64,000 nucleotides of DNA from Porphyra umbilicalis (lineage: Eukaryota; Rhodophyta; Bangiophyceae; Bangiales; Bangiaceae): assembly GCA_002049455.2 (NCBI GenBank), contig KV918834.1:186001-250000 (forward strand), given 5' to 3'. A program made the position numbers and the translations under genes. Below, piece by piece: positions 54,818 through 64,000 of the stretch. Position 1 is the first letter of the stretch, and the number at the start of each line of letters is the position of its first letter. Below the pieces are notes generated by a model. It ran no database searches. It saw only the letters and a list, made by a program, of their open reading frames with translations, and was not told the origin of the DNA.

Positions 54818-56056
54818 ATGAGCGCTGATGGGCGTGACGTGGCGGGCGGCGCCGTGCGGGGCGGCGGCGCCCCCCCCCGCTGCACCGGGGACGTCCTCGA
54901 CGGCAGCGGCGGCGGCACGACCTCCTTCCCGCCGTGCGCGTACGACGTGGCGTTTCACGACGGCTACGCGCCGCCCTTTCGCTTCTCCGTGGCCGCCGAC
55001 GGGACGCCGGAAGGGGCGACCGCCCGCCCCCTGGTGCTGGTGGCGGGGGGGGCCGAGTCGTTCGCCGCCGGCTCCTCTACCGCCGCCGCCGCCGGCGCGT
55101 CGGCCCCCCGCCGCCGACCACCCGCGCGGTGGGTGGCCGTCGTCCCCCCAGACGCTGCGGGCGGCGCGCCGGCCGTCGCCGCCCCCGACACGCCCGCCGA
55201 GGAGCTCGGCGGCGCCCTCTTGGCCGCCGCCCGCGCTGGCGACGCGCCGCGGCTCCTCGACTGCCTCGCCGCCGGCGCGCCGGCGGCGGCCACCGACGCG
55301 GCCGGCCGCACGGCGGTGCACTACGCGGCGGCGGGCGGCCTCGCCGCGTGCGTGGCCGCCCTCCTCGACGCGGGTGCCGACGCCGACGCGCGCGACGGGC
55401 GGGGGCGGTCGCCTTTGCACGTGGCCGCCGCGCGTGGCGCGGCGGGGAGCGTGGGGGTGCTGGTTGGGGCCGCCGCCGGCCCCGGCGGGCGCCGCGCCTG
55501 CGCGGCGCGGCGTGGTCATGGCCACCGCGGTGCGCGGGCGGGGGCAGGGGCCCGTGGCGTGCCCCGCCGAGCCGACGCGGACGCCCCTGCCGGACGCCGC
55601 GCAGCCGACACGGCTGCCGCCGCCGCGGCGGCGGCGGCGGCGGCGCCGCCGCCGCCGTCGCCCCCGCCACCGGCCGACGTGGACGCGGTCGACGAGGACG
55701 GGGTGACGCCGCTGGCCGTCGCCGTCGCTGCCGGGTGGCCCGACGTGGTCGACGCGCTGCTGCTTGCGGGCGCCGGGGTGCGGGCGGGCGCGCCGCCGCG
55801 GGGCGCCGGCGGGGCGCTCGACGTTGCCGCGTCCGCCGCGGCCGCCGCCGACCACCGCGCGCGGCGGTGGTTGTGGCTCGCCGGCGGCGCCAACCGGGCG
55901 GCGCACCGCGCGTGGCGCGTGTGGTACACGCTGCGGGTGGCAGACGCGGCCGGGGGGGGCGTGCCGCCGTCGGCGTCGTTGACGGAGGATGCCGGGAGCG
56001 GGGGGGGCGTGTGCAGACGTGCGTCTGGGGACGGTCGGGCAGAGCGAGCCGATTGA
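54818..56056 (+). CDS. Ankyrin-repeat protein
   Basis: 412 residues from the ATG at 54818 (context GCCGCCATGA). Ankyrin repeats occupy about residues 127-216. One has ALLAAARAGDAPRLLDCLAA, the next TDAAGRTAVHYAAAGGLAAC, the next DARDGRGRSPLHVAAARGAA. A further repeat at 288-320 has VDEDGVTPLAVAVAAGWPD. Between them (217-285) lies a Gly/Ala/Pro-rich stretch in which a neighbouring frame also reads like protein, so a run-length frame error is possible there. Ankyrin repeats bind other proteins; partner and site are unknown. No signal peptide or membrane helix is seen. It converges on the DUF3727 gene with 171 bp between stops. Confidence 0.72.
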   Translation: MSADGRDVAGGAVRGGGAPPRCTGDVLDGSGGGTTSFPPCAYDVAFHDGYAPPFRFSVAADGTPEGATARPLVLVAGGAESFAAGSSTAAAAGASAPRRRPPARWVAVVPPDAAGGAPAVAAPDTPAEELGGALLAAARAGDAPRLLDCLAAGAPAAATDAAGRTAVHYAAAGGLAACVAALLDAGADADARDGRGRSPLHVAAARGAAGSVGVLVGAAAGPGGRRACAARRGHGHRGARAGAGARGVPRRADADAPAGRRAADTAAAAAAAAAAAPPPPSPPPPADVDAVDEDGVTPLAVAVAAGWPDVVDALLLAGAGVRAGAPPRGAGGALDVAASAAAAADHRARRWLWLAGGANRAAHRAWRVWYTLRVADAAGGGVPPSASLTEDAGSGGGVCRRASGDGRAERAD

Positions 56057-56227
56057 GTGAAGGGAAGAGCCGGTGCGGTGCGCAGGCCATGCATCTGCCT
56101 AAGAGAGAAAACTCAAACGACAAAGGGAATGTGCCGTGAGATCCCCCACCCACCCAAACGCGCCCGCCCCACCGCGCGGGCCACCCGCCCAGCCGGGCGC
56201 CCCCCCCACCGACGGCCATGGCGGCGC

Positions 56228-56924
56228 CTAGAGCAGCTCCGCCTGCGCCTCGAGGGCGTCCTCAATGATCGGCGTAACGGCCGCCAGCTCCGCCGCGTCG
56301 GGCACAACGAGGACGCCGTCGCGCGCGCCCGTGTCCCGCGCGGTGCGGGCGACGAGCACCACCGGCTCGTACGGGGTGCACACATAGTAGCGCGTGGTGT
56401 CGACGCAAAACTCGGCGAGGACTTGCACCTCCTCGCCGCCGTCGGGGCCGTCGGTGGCGTCGTCGTCGCCATTTGCGGCGGCGATGCCGTTGGCGGCCGC
56501 CGCTGCCGCCCCAACCGTGTGGGCGGCGGCGCCCCCCCCGTCAGCGCCGCCGTCCCTGTCCTCATCCTCCTCGTCCTCCTCGTCCTCCTCGTCCTCGTCC
56601 TCGTCCTCCTCCTCTGCCAAATCCTCGGCGGTGAGCACAAACGCCGTCCGGTGCAGCGTCCAATCGTTCTCCGCCATAACCGACGCGGCCGTCGGGAAGA
56701 GACCGTCGAGCGCCGCCTCGTCGTCGACGGGCGCGAGGACCGGCTCCCCCTCCTCCTCCGTCATGGTGGCAATGACCACCGGCTCGTCGCGCGGCGCGCA
56801 GACGGCGTACGAGGTGCCCCGCGCAACGACCGTGTGCGCAATGACCGCCGGCAGGGTGCGGCCGGTGGCCACGTCGCGCACGAGGACGCGCTCCGCATAG
56901 TCGTCCTCGTCATCGTCGTCCTTT

Positions 56925-56955
<31 letters not shown>

Positions 56956-57247
56956 GGCTGCCGCCCCGTTTTGGGGCCCCGCTGGTGCCGGCAAAACACC
57001 GGGTGGGGGGGTGCCGCGACCGGCCAGCGGCTGGCCGCCGCGCCGCCGCCGCGCCGCCAACGTGGGCGGGGTGCGACGCAGCAGCGGCAGCCGACGTGCG
57101 AACGCCAAAGGAGGTGGGCGTGGCGGCGGCGGACGCACCGAGGCTGCCCCGGCCCACCAGTGGCGGACGGTGGCGGCAGGCAGTTCTGGCAGCGGCGGGG
57201 GCGACGGGGCGGCGGGCGGCCGCCGGAGCAGAGGTGAGAAAGGCCAT
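56228..57247 (-). CDS. DUF3727 protein, plastid-type
   Basis: 339 residues from the ATG at 57247. The first ~100 residues (MAFLTSAPAAARRPVAPAAA...) are Ala/Arg/Ser-rich with few acids, as in plastid transit peptides. A Gly-run leads to an acidic start (KDDDDEDDYAERV). The domain at about 117-210 contains IAHTVVARGTSYAVCAPRDE, GLFPTAASVMAENDWTLHRT and AFVLTAEDL. After a Glu/Asp linker (211-232) and a variable insert, it resumes with VQVLAEFCVDTTRYYVCTPY and ends in PIIEDALEAQAELL. This matches the DUF3727 family of cyanobacteria and plastids (a twofold strand-rich module, function not established). Starts about 600 bp from the HACD start on the other strand, so the two genes may share a promoter region. 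Confidence 0.82.
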
Positions 57248-57846
57248 TGGCAGCAACCGTCTAGGACGCGAGGCAACCTGATCAGCGGCGAGAGAGGGGT
57301 GGCAAAAGACGGGATGGGGTTGGGAAAACACAGAAGGTGCTTTGGCAGATGGGCGCTGGCGGGGCGACAGGCGAGATGGAGGCGCAGAGACGGCCAAGCT
57401 CGGGGACGGCGGCGCTGGCGGGATCAGGTTGCCCCGCCGTTGCCGGCCAAGGTGCGGAATCTGGGGGCGTACCGTCCATCGGGGTGAGCGATCTGCTGGA
57501 GTTGATGCGCACCCACGAAAAACGATGTGAAATGCATGATACTTGCCGATGTGTTTGATTTCTTGCAACGGCTTGGATGGCCGAAAGCACAGTGGACCTT
57601 AACTTTGCCACACAGTCACTGACTTGGTGTCTGGTATCGTGTGATCGACCTCGACGTTGACTCGTCGGCATCGCCGCAGCCGCGTGGCAACTGCGCGGGC
57701 TGCTCCATCGTTGCGCACGACCCTTGACTCTACCCCGCCTACTCCGCTTCCACACGTTCTCATTTGGCATCCTTTTCTTTGCCGCGCCATTGCCGTTGGT
57801 GCTCCACATTGGGCGGCGTGGACGGTGGGAACGGCTGGGCCTCACC

Positions 57847-58889
57847 ATGGCCTTGACGATGGCGCGGGGCTACTTGTTCGTCTACAACATGGCGATGTGC
57901 CTTGGATGGTAGGTGGTCAACGTACCGTGTAGGAGGCCTCATGGTCGTCTGTGGGGAGTGCCTGAACCAGGCGGTGTCGCTCGCGCTTGTCTTTGAGCGG
58001 ATGTGAGCATGGAGTGCGGTGGCGGCTGGCCTGCTCGGTGGCCGTTGCGCTGCCTTTCAGACCTTGTCTTGCTCTACCGAGCCTTGTGTTGAGGAACCTG
58101 GTCGCTTGCTGTCCTAGCACCGATCACTGACGGCTTTCCCTCCTTTGACACCCCTCCGTGGCCTCGTCCAAATTCCTCCCCATCTGTTTTTTGGCCTCCC
58201 TCTTTCTGCATGTCTCCTGCCCGCCCTGCTGACCTTCCTCCCTCCCACCCGACAGGGCCTACGTCCTGGGCCGCTTGCTGGTCACGGTCGCCAACCCCCC
58301 ACCTCCCCCCGACCCCGGCTACCCCCACACCCCCGTCTGGGACGCTGTCGAGGCGCCGCTGAAGCTCTTCCAAACCGGCGCCGCCGCGGAAATCCTCCAC
58401 GCCGCCACCGGCCTCGTCCGCACCCCTGTTGGCACGACGGCGCTGCAAGTGTCCTCCCGCCTCTTCCTCTTGTGGCCCATCCTCGCGGGCCTCCCGCCCG
58501 TCCGCGGGCGGGCGGCGGTCGGCAGCCTCGTCGCCGCCTGGGCGGCGACCGAGGTGCCCCGCTACGCCTTTTACGCCGTCGGCGCCGCCGGCGCGGCGGT
58601 GCCCCGGTGGCTCGTGTGGCTCCGCTACAGCACCTTCCTGCCCCTCTACCCGCTCGGCGCGGGGAGTGAGGTCGCCCTCATCGTTGCTGCTCTGCCGGTC
58701 GTGGCGCGTGCGCGGGGGGCCTACCTCAGCCTCGCCATGCCCAACCGGTGGAACGTGGCGTTTGACTTTTGGGTGTGGTGCGCGTTTATCATTGTCATGT
58801 ACGTGCCGGGACTGCCGTTTATGTATACGCACATGATGCGGCAGCGGCGTAAGGCGCTCGGGGCGGCGCCAAAGACGAGGGCCATGTGA
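57847..58889 (+). CDS. Very-long-chain (3R)-3-hydroxyacyl-CoA dehydratase (HACD/PHS1 family)
   Basis: Two exons, 57847-57908 and 58256-58889, with a 347-nt GT-AG intron (donor GTAGGT, acceptor CGACAG, phase 2) that splits the Trp codon in the conserved YNMAMCLGW-AYVLGR block. The product is 231 residues. It removes water from 3-hydroxyacyl-CoA in the third step of very-long-chain fatty-acid elongation, in the ER membrane. Multiple hydrophobic helices are visible. Family blocks include EVPRYAFYAVG and LRYSTFLPLYPLGAGSEVAL, in which Tyr152 and Glu159 have the spacing of the catalytic Tyr-Glu pair of yeast Phs1. The end MMRQRRKALGAAPKTRAM is basic, as in ER-retained members. The start ATG (context CACCATGG) gives an N-terminus of normal length. 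Confidence 0.9.
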
Positions 58890-59108
58890 TGGGGGGGGGG
58901 GGGAGGGAGCGAGGGCGGACGCGGTCCGGACACCTCGAGGTGGGGAGGGGGGGAAGGCAAGCGGCGAGCGGAATGACAAGAGCGACGGGGGTCCACACGC
59001 AAAGGGGCATGGTGCATTGCAGAAACAGCGCGCCCGCGGCTGTGGCGGCGCAAGCCGTGCGGGCCGGTCGCTCCACCGGGGGCACGACCGCCGCCACGCC
59101 GGCGGCGG
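58890..59108. other. Short convergent spacer with 12-G run
   Basis: Lies between the HACD stop and the likely Ku70 stop. It starts with a G-run at 58891-58902. The 3' untranslated regions of both genes probably overlap here. Confidence 0.5.
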
Positions 59109-62100
59109 CTAGATGAACAAATCGCTGCCGGCAGCGGCCGGCGGGTCCACCCCCCCCACCCCCCTCCCCCCCCGCCCCCCTCCGCCTTGAGGAGGTGCAA
59201 CCGCACGCGGTCGACAATCTCCGCCTTGCGCCCCGTGACGGGCAGCCCGTGGGCGACGCAGTACACTTTGAGTTTGGGCACCGTCTTGCGCTCGAGGCAC
59301 CCGTCCTCCCCCGCCCCCGCCCCCGCGTCAAACGGCCCCGCCTCGTCCACGGCGGCCGCCGCTGCCGTGCGCTTGGCATCCGCCGCCGCCGCGCGCGCGG
59401 TCGCCCGCTCGGCCCGCACCGCCGCCGCGCGGGAGGTGGCGGTGCCAAACCGGGCGGCGGCGGCGGCGGCGTCAAAGGCGGGGCCCCCGAGCGCCGCCAC
59501 CCGAAAGGCGGCGAGCGCGCCGGCCGCCGACGCGGCAATCGCCGCGTCGTCGGGCTGCAGGGGGTCCGCGGCCAGGGGGGCGAGCGCCGCCGCGGCGGCG
59601 GCGGCGAGCTCCCCACCCCCACCGCCGCCGCCGCTGTCGCCGACGCCGCCACCGGCCGCCGCCGCAGAGGTAGGATCCCCGTCGGCACCCGCCGACGGCG
59701 CCAGCGCCGACAGTGGCGGCAGCGTGCCCGACGACGTTGCTGCCGCGGCGGGGCCGGCGGCGGCAGACGGCAGCGCCTCGGCGAGCGCAATCGCCTGCAC
59801 GACCGCCCAGTGGCGGGCGAGCACCGGGTCCCGCACGTGCCACGGGCGCCACGTCGGCGGGAGGGCCATTTTGCGGACGACGCGCGCCGCCGCGGCGGTG
59901 CCGACCGGGACGGGGGATCCGTCGAGCTCCTCTGTGGTTGGGGGGGGGGTGGGGGGGGGGTGGCGCCCCCGTCGTCGCCCGAGCCGCCGCCACCGCCGCC
60001 GCAACTGTCGTCGCCGTCGCCGTCGCCATTGTCATCGTCCCGCTGCCGCCGGGAGCCGACGCGCGGCGCAGCATCGCCACCCCCCTCCCCCCCCCCCCCA
60101 ACCTCGGACGCGTCAGCCACCGGCGTCGGCACGAGCGCCTTCCACCCATCGTACAAGTCGTCGGCGTAGGGGAGCCACGTTAGGTGAAAGCCCGGCGGCT
60201 CCACCTGCACGGCCCCGTCGAGCACCTCCTCGGCCGGGACGAGGACGCCGAGGCGCACGCCCGCCCCCTGCCCCCGCAAGCTCCCCCCGACAAGCGCCAC
60301 CTTGCCGCGGCGGAGGCACCCTTCGTGCAGCGCCGCAAATGCCACGGCGCTCCCCGACCACAGCGCCTCGTCGGCAACGACAAAGGCGCTCGCCTTGACA
60401 CTCCCCGCCGGCGGCGGCAGGCGCCCCGAGCCGACAAAGCCGAGGAGGTCCACCCCGCGGCGGCGGTGCGCGCAGCGGAGTTCCGTCAGCTCCGCCGCCG
60501 TAAACGCCGCGTCTGCCCCGTCGACGAGCGTGTAGGCGTGCCGCACCGCATCGGGGGTGAGCAGCGGCCGCGCGGTTTCCGCGCACCAGGTGGCCGCCGC
60601 GGCGGCGACGGGGAGGTTGGTGCGGCGGTCGACGAGGACTTTGGGGGGGACGGGCGTGCGCGCGACGCGGTTGTACACGGCAATGCCGAGGGTGATGGGC
60701 CGCCCGCGGCCGCCGGGCGGGGCGGTTTGCGAGGCGGCGGTGGTGGCGGCGGCGGCGGGGGTTTGGGCGCCCCCGCCGGGCGGCGGCGGCACGTCGGCCG
60801 CCGGCGGCGTGCACCCGATGCGCAACACCGTCCGCGCCGTCGCGCGTTTCGGCGTGCCGACCCGCCGCACGGTCGCGCGGAGGGTGTCCACGTCGGAAAT
60901 CGGGGTCACGTCGAGCGCGCGGGAGCCGCCGCCCTCGCCGGCCGGCACGTCGTCCTCCTCTGTGTGAAAGACAATGTGGGCGAAAAACTTGTGCACGTCA
61001 AAGGGGGGCGCCCGACCCTCCCACGGCGATGGGGAGAAACAGGGTTGGCCGCCCACGAGTTGGCTGACGCCCGCCGTCGGCGGCGTGCCCCCAAAGAGCG
61101 CGCCCGACGAAAAGGCCGAAGCGCCGGCGCCGGCGGCCGCAGTGGCCGCCGCCGACGCTGCCGGCGGCGGCACCCCCACCAGCGGCTGCAGACGCACAAA
61201 CGCGCCCACGTCGGCCAAATCCATCGCGTGCTTCTCCGCGTTGGCGAGCGTCGCCGCGTCCCCCCCCGCCGGGTCGTCCGAGTTGGTCAACACAAACACC
61301 CGCTTGTGCGCCAAGAAGCGGTCCCGCTCCCGCTCGGCCGTCGCGCCGCCGCCGCCGCCCCCACCAAACGCCGGGCCCTTTTTGGCGTGCAGCAGCGCCA
61401 TGCGGCACACCCACAGGGCGTCGCCAAATTGGCACCCGCCGCCGCCGTCGCCGTCACCGTCGCCGCCGCCGACGCCACGACCACGACCACCACCGCCGGC
61501 GGCCGCCCCCCCCCAACGGCGTCGAGGTGGCCCGGCAGAATCACCCCCCCCACATCCGTCTCGTCCACCTCCCCCGGCGCCGTCGGCGGGGCGGGCCCGC
61601 CCGCGAGCGCGTCGGCCAACCCCTGCACCGCCCGGATGGCGGCGACGGACGGGGGCGCGAGCTCCCGCACGACCCACACCCCGGGCACGGCGCGGGAGTT
61701 GCGCGACCGCACGGTGCCGTAGAGGACCACGCCGACGACGTCGCGGGGATGCGTCCGCACCTTGTCGCGGAGCGCGTCCGCGGCGACTTGTAGCGCCGCC
61801 GACGCGAGCGTCACGCAACCCCGCCCGGCCGACGCGCCAGAAGGTAGGGGGGGGGGACGGCGGGGGCGGCGGAGGCGGCGGCGGAGGCGGGGGGGGGGGG
61901 GGGGCGCCCGGCTCCGCCTTGCTGGCGACCGTAAAGGTGGTGAGCATCGGCATGGACGCGTCGATGAGAAAGACGAGGGCGGTGTGGACGTCCTTGCCGC
62001 GGCGGGACGCCCAGCGGGTGCGCGCCGCTTCGGCGGCGGCGGCGGCGGCGGCGGCGGTGGTGGGGGAGGACGCAGGGGCGGCCGCCGGTGCAGACGCCAT
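59109..62100 (-). CDS. KU70: Ku70 DNA end-binding subunit, with C-terminal SAP domain
   Basis: Starts at the ATG at 62100. The N-terminal von Willebrand A-like domain shows TALVFLIDAS, then DVVGVVLYGT, FGDALWVC and KRVFVLTNSDDP. The Ku core follows (TLGIAVYNRV, GVDLLGFVGSGRLPP, ASAFVVADEALWSGS, VQVEPPGFHLTWLPYADDLY). A 62-nt GT-AG intron (59993-59932, phase 1) leads to EELDGSPV and WRPWHVRDPVLARHWAVVQA. The SAP domain at about 59185-59290 reads VPKLKVYCVAHGLPVTGRKA. Ku70 pairs with Ku80 to encircle broken DNA ends for end joining and at telomeres. Conserved blocks switch frame at G/C runs near 61889-61904 or 61847-61856, again near 61506-61514, and the stop used (59109) needs a further switch near 59150-59180; no AG acceptor fits the first two. 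Gly/Pro-rich inserts make it about 970 residues, against about 610 in human. Confidence 0.82.
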
Positions 62101-63251
62101 GGTGGCAATGGAGGAATGAGCGAGCCTGCGGAGTAAGGGTAAAGCGATGCGACGGTGCAGTCCGCTGGGGACGACCGGGGGCGCCACGGTGACGAGCGCC
62201 GTGGGAGCTCTGCCGGCACGAAGAGGACCAAGCACGGCGTCTTGTTCAAGACCACTCGTGCTGCTCGTAGTCCTCTTGGGATGCACACCATATTGGGAGT
62301 GCGACAATTCCACACTGGTTCCTAAAGCAAGCGGATTAAATGCGTCGGATAGTCATCAAGCGGCATCACAAAGCGCGACGTTTTCGTGCCAATCATCAGC
62401 ACGTCAGCACTGGCGTCTACAGGAGCACCCGCCCCTCTCGCCCGTCCCGTCGCGCCCCCGCGGGCCCCGCTCGTTCCGTGCTCGCGTCGGTGCCGCCGGC
62501 ACCGCGCCACCCCCAGCACGGTCGGTGCCCGGCCGCAACACCGCCGCGCGCGGCGCAGGGTGCCCCATCCACCGCCACCGGAGCGCGTTGGCGGCCGCCG
62601 GCAGGGACCGCACGTCGGCCATCGCACGTGTCACGCCGGTGGCCACTGGGAAGTCGGTCAATGGGGGGCTGCGCGGTCGGGAAAAGACTCACCCATCGGC
62701 CGCCATGGGCCCCGTGTAGGCGACCACGGCGACGGAGTAGACGGTGACTTGCCTACGCGCGTACCTCATTGGCGGGTCCGGTGGCTGCCTTTGTCGACGT
62801 TGGTGCATGCACGTGGCCGCTCGTCGCTGCCGCCGCTGCCTCAGCGCCTTACATACCAGACGCCCCGGTATGGCCCGACGTGTTGATTCCATGACAACGA
62901 GATCACCACCGCTATTGCCATCGCATTGGCCGTCAAATCACCTGGCTGGGTCACCATCGCCGCCTCGGGGAGGAGACGGGGCGCTTGCTATGAGGACAGT
63001 CGACCACGCCAAAGGAATGAAGAAAAGACTGTTTAACTCACAGGGGACTATCGCGACCCTATGACCACCATCCCTACGTCCAGGGAAACACACAGCCAGC
63101 CAATGCATGACATGAAAGAAACCGCACCACATAGCCAAACAAGGAGAGCACAAAATGCACCCTTGAGAACAGCAGAAAGAAACACCACACATCACAGTCA
63201 TGGCTCCCATTGGACCACAAGGCGACCACCATCGGCCGCCATGGTCCCGCC
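62101..63251. other. Intergenic region upstream of Ku70
   Basis: Open plus-strand frames here are compositional. A short CGGCCGCCATGG block occurs twice (about 62698 and 63234). No gene recognised. Confidence 0.4.
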
Positions 63252-64000
63252 TCACGTCTCAATCCCGGTCATGCCGCGCCCCCCAGCCACCGCCGAACCC
63301 ATCCGCGACGACAGCACCTGTACTGCCTCCCCCGCCAGCGACAGCCCCGACATGCCCGACCCATCCGACAGGCCGCCGCCGCGCTCCGCGCTGCACACAC
63401 CCGCGTCGACGCGGCTGCGCGCGTCACCGCCGCCACCCGCCGTGTCACCATGGACGCAGTGGTCCAACTCGAGCGACCCGCACGACTGGTCCGCCGCCGG
63501 GTCCCCCACGCTGCCACGGTCGCCACCACAAGACACTGGGGAGGACACTGCCTTGACCATCGTCGATACAGGCGCCCCCGTGCCGACCGCGGCCGTGGCG
63601 GCGCCAGCGTCGGCGGCGCCGCTCGCGCGCTGCAGCGATCCAATGACGGCATGCAGCCGCGCGTTGCGCTCACGCAGCTCCACATTGTAGGCAATGGCCT
63701 CGGCCAGCCGCTTGGCGACAGCGTCGCCCGGCGACAGCGACGGCGAGGGGCCGCCGCGCGCCACCACCCCCGGCTGCGCATGCGTCGACGCCAGCGGCAT
63801 GGAGGCGAGGGCGGCGGCCGCCGCAGCCGCGTCTGCCGTCTCGGACGAGAGCGTCGGGGCCACCGCGGCCGCCGCTGCCGTTGCATGCCGCGTCGCGGTC
63901 GTCGCCGCAGCGGGCGCCTTGGCGTCCGCCGCCGTCTCTGTCGCCGCAACAGTAACCCCCCGCGCCGCCGCCTCCCGCGCCTTGTGGCGGGAGCGAGCGG
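63252..64000 (-). CDS. 3' part of an unknown gene running off the window
   Basis: The frame is open from the window edge to the stop at 63252 (about 248 codons). It begins with a basic segment ARSRHKAREAAARGV, then a long Ala-rich stretch. A helical stretch with heptad-spaced Leu/Ile follows: AVAKRLAEAIAYNVELRERN and then ARLHAVIGSLQ. The tail is Ser/Gly-rich without a domain. The basic segment plus a coiled-coil-like part might be a nuclear or DNA-binding protein, but they lie about 60 residues apart, so a classic bZIP is not supported. The 5' part lies beyond the window. Confidence 0.5.
   Translation of the reverse strand, partial: ARSRHKAREAAARGVTVAATETAADAKAPAAATTATRHATAAAAAVAPTLSSETADAAAAAAALASMPLASTHAQPGVVARGGPSPSLSPGDAVAKRLAEAIAYNVELRERNARLHAVIGSLQRASGAADAGAATAAVGTGAPVSTMVKAVSSPVSCGGDRGSVGDPAADQSCGSLELDHCVHGDTAGGGGDARSRVDAGVCSAERGGGLSDGSGMSGLSLAGEAVQVLSSRMGSAVAGGRGMTGIET

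Noticed and set aside
53996-55906. A 636-codon minus-strand frame antisense to the ankyrin gene
   Set aside because: Arg/Gly-rich and without any domain, whereas the plus strand carries clear ankyrin repeats. Long antisense frames are expected at this GC level.
63252-64000. A bZIP transcription factor
   Set aside because: The basic stretch and the heptad-like helix are about 60 residues apart, so the continuous bZIP layout is not met.

Overview
The window looks like nuclear DNA of a GC-rich eukaryotic alga. A bangiophyte red alga such as Porphyra or Pyropia is my best guess, and that is an inference. The signs are strong G/C bias at third codon positions, mostly intronless genes, a few short introns (about 60-90 nt, one of 347 nt), a plastid-type DUF3727 protein, a secreted Hint-domain protein, very long poly-G/poly-C tracts, and many small inverted-repeat elements in the less GC-rich DNA. 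I found no rRNA, tRNA or CRISPR.

Left part (1-14 kb). A pair of nested miniature inverted-repeat elements (632-1481) is followed by a secreted protein with a transthyretin-like domain and an HELAH zinc-protease motif (3856-4902, minus). Next come two gene relics that meet tail to tail: the PDZ half of a Deg-type protease (6345-6780, plus) and the C-terminal half of a CobS-like cobalamin synthase (6791-7466, minus). The CobS relic is cut off by a palindromic minisatellite. Two well-supported genes close the block: a secreted protein with a C-terminal Hedgehog-type Hint domain (10966-12429, plus) and a Frag1/DRAM/Sfk1 membrane protein (12964-13914, minus).

Middle part (14-48 kb). This is poor in recognisable genes and rich in repeats. 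It holds inverted-repeat (MITE-like) elements, several nested inside one another; a broken Tc1/IS630-type DDE transposase (25.9-27.1 kb); degenerate transposon-like reading frames; and a decayed 153-bp coding repeat array (40-41.4 kb). Two long minus-strand frames are separated by a single in-frame TAG (41.56-43.7 kb). A 164-bp satellite array (44.0-44.9 kb) and an unknown spliced gene (46117-47144) follow.

Right part (48-64 kb). This is a compact, extremely GC-rich gene block: a one-pass membrane protein of unknown function (minus), an ankyrin-repeat protein (plus), plastid-type DUF3727 (minus), very-long-chain 3-hydroxyacyl-CoA dehydratase (plus, two exons), Ku70 (minus), and the 3' part of a further minus gene that runs off the window. 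Neighbours are head-to-head or tail-to-tail with short spacers. In Ku70 and in the membrane protein the conserved reading frame changes at long G/C mononucleotide runs where no usable splice acceptor is visible. Run-length error in the assembly, or real frameshifts, must be settled before these proteins are trusted.
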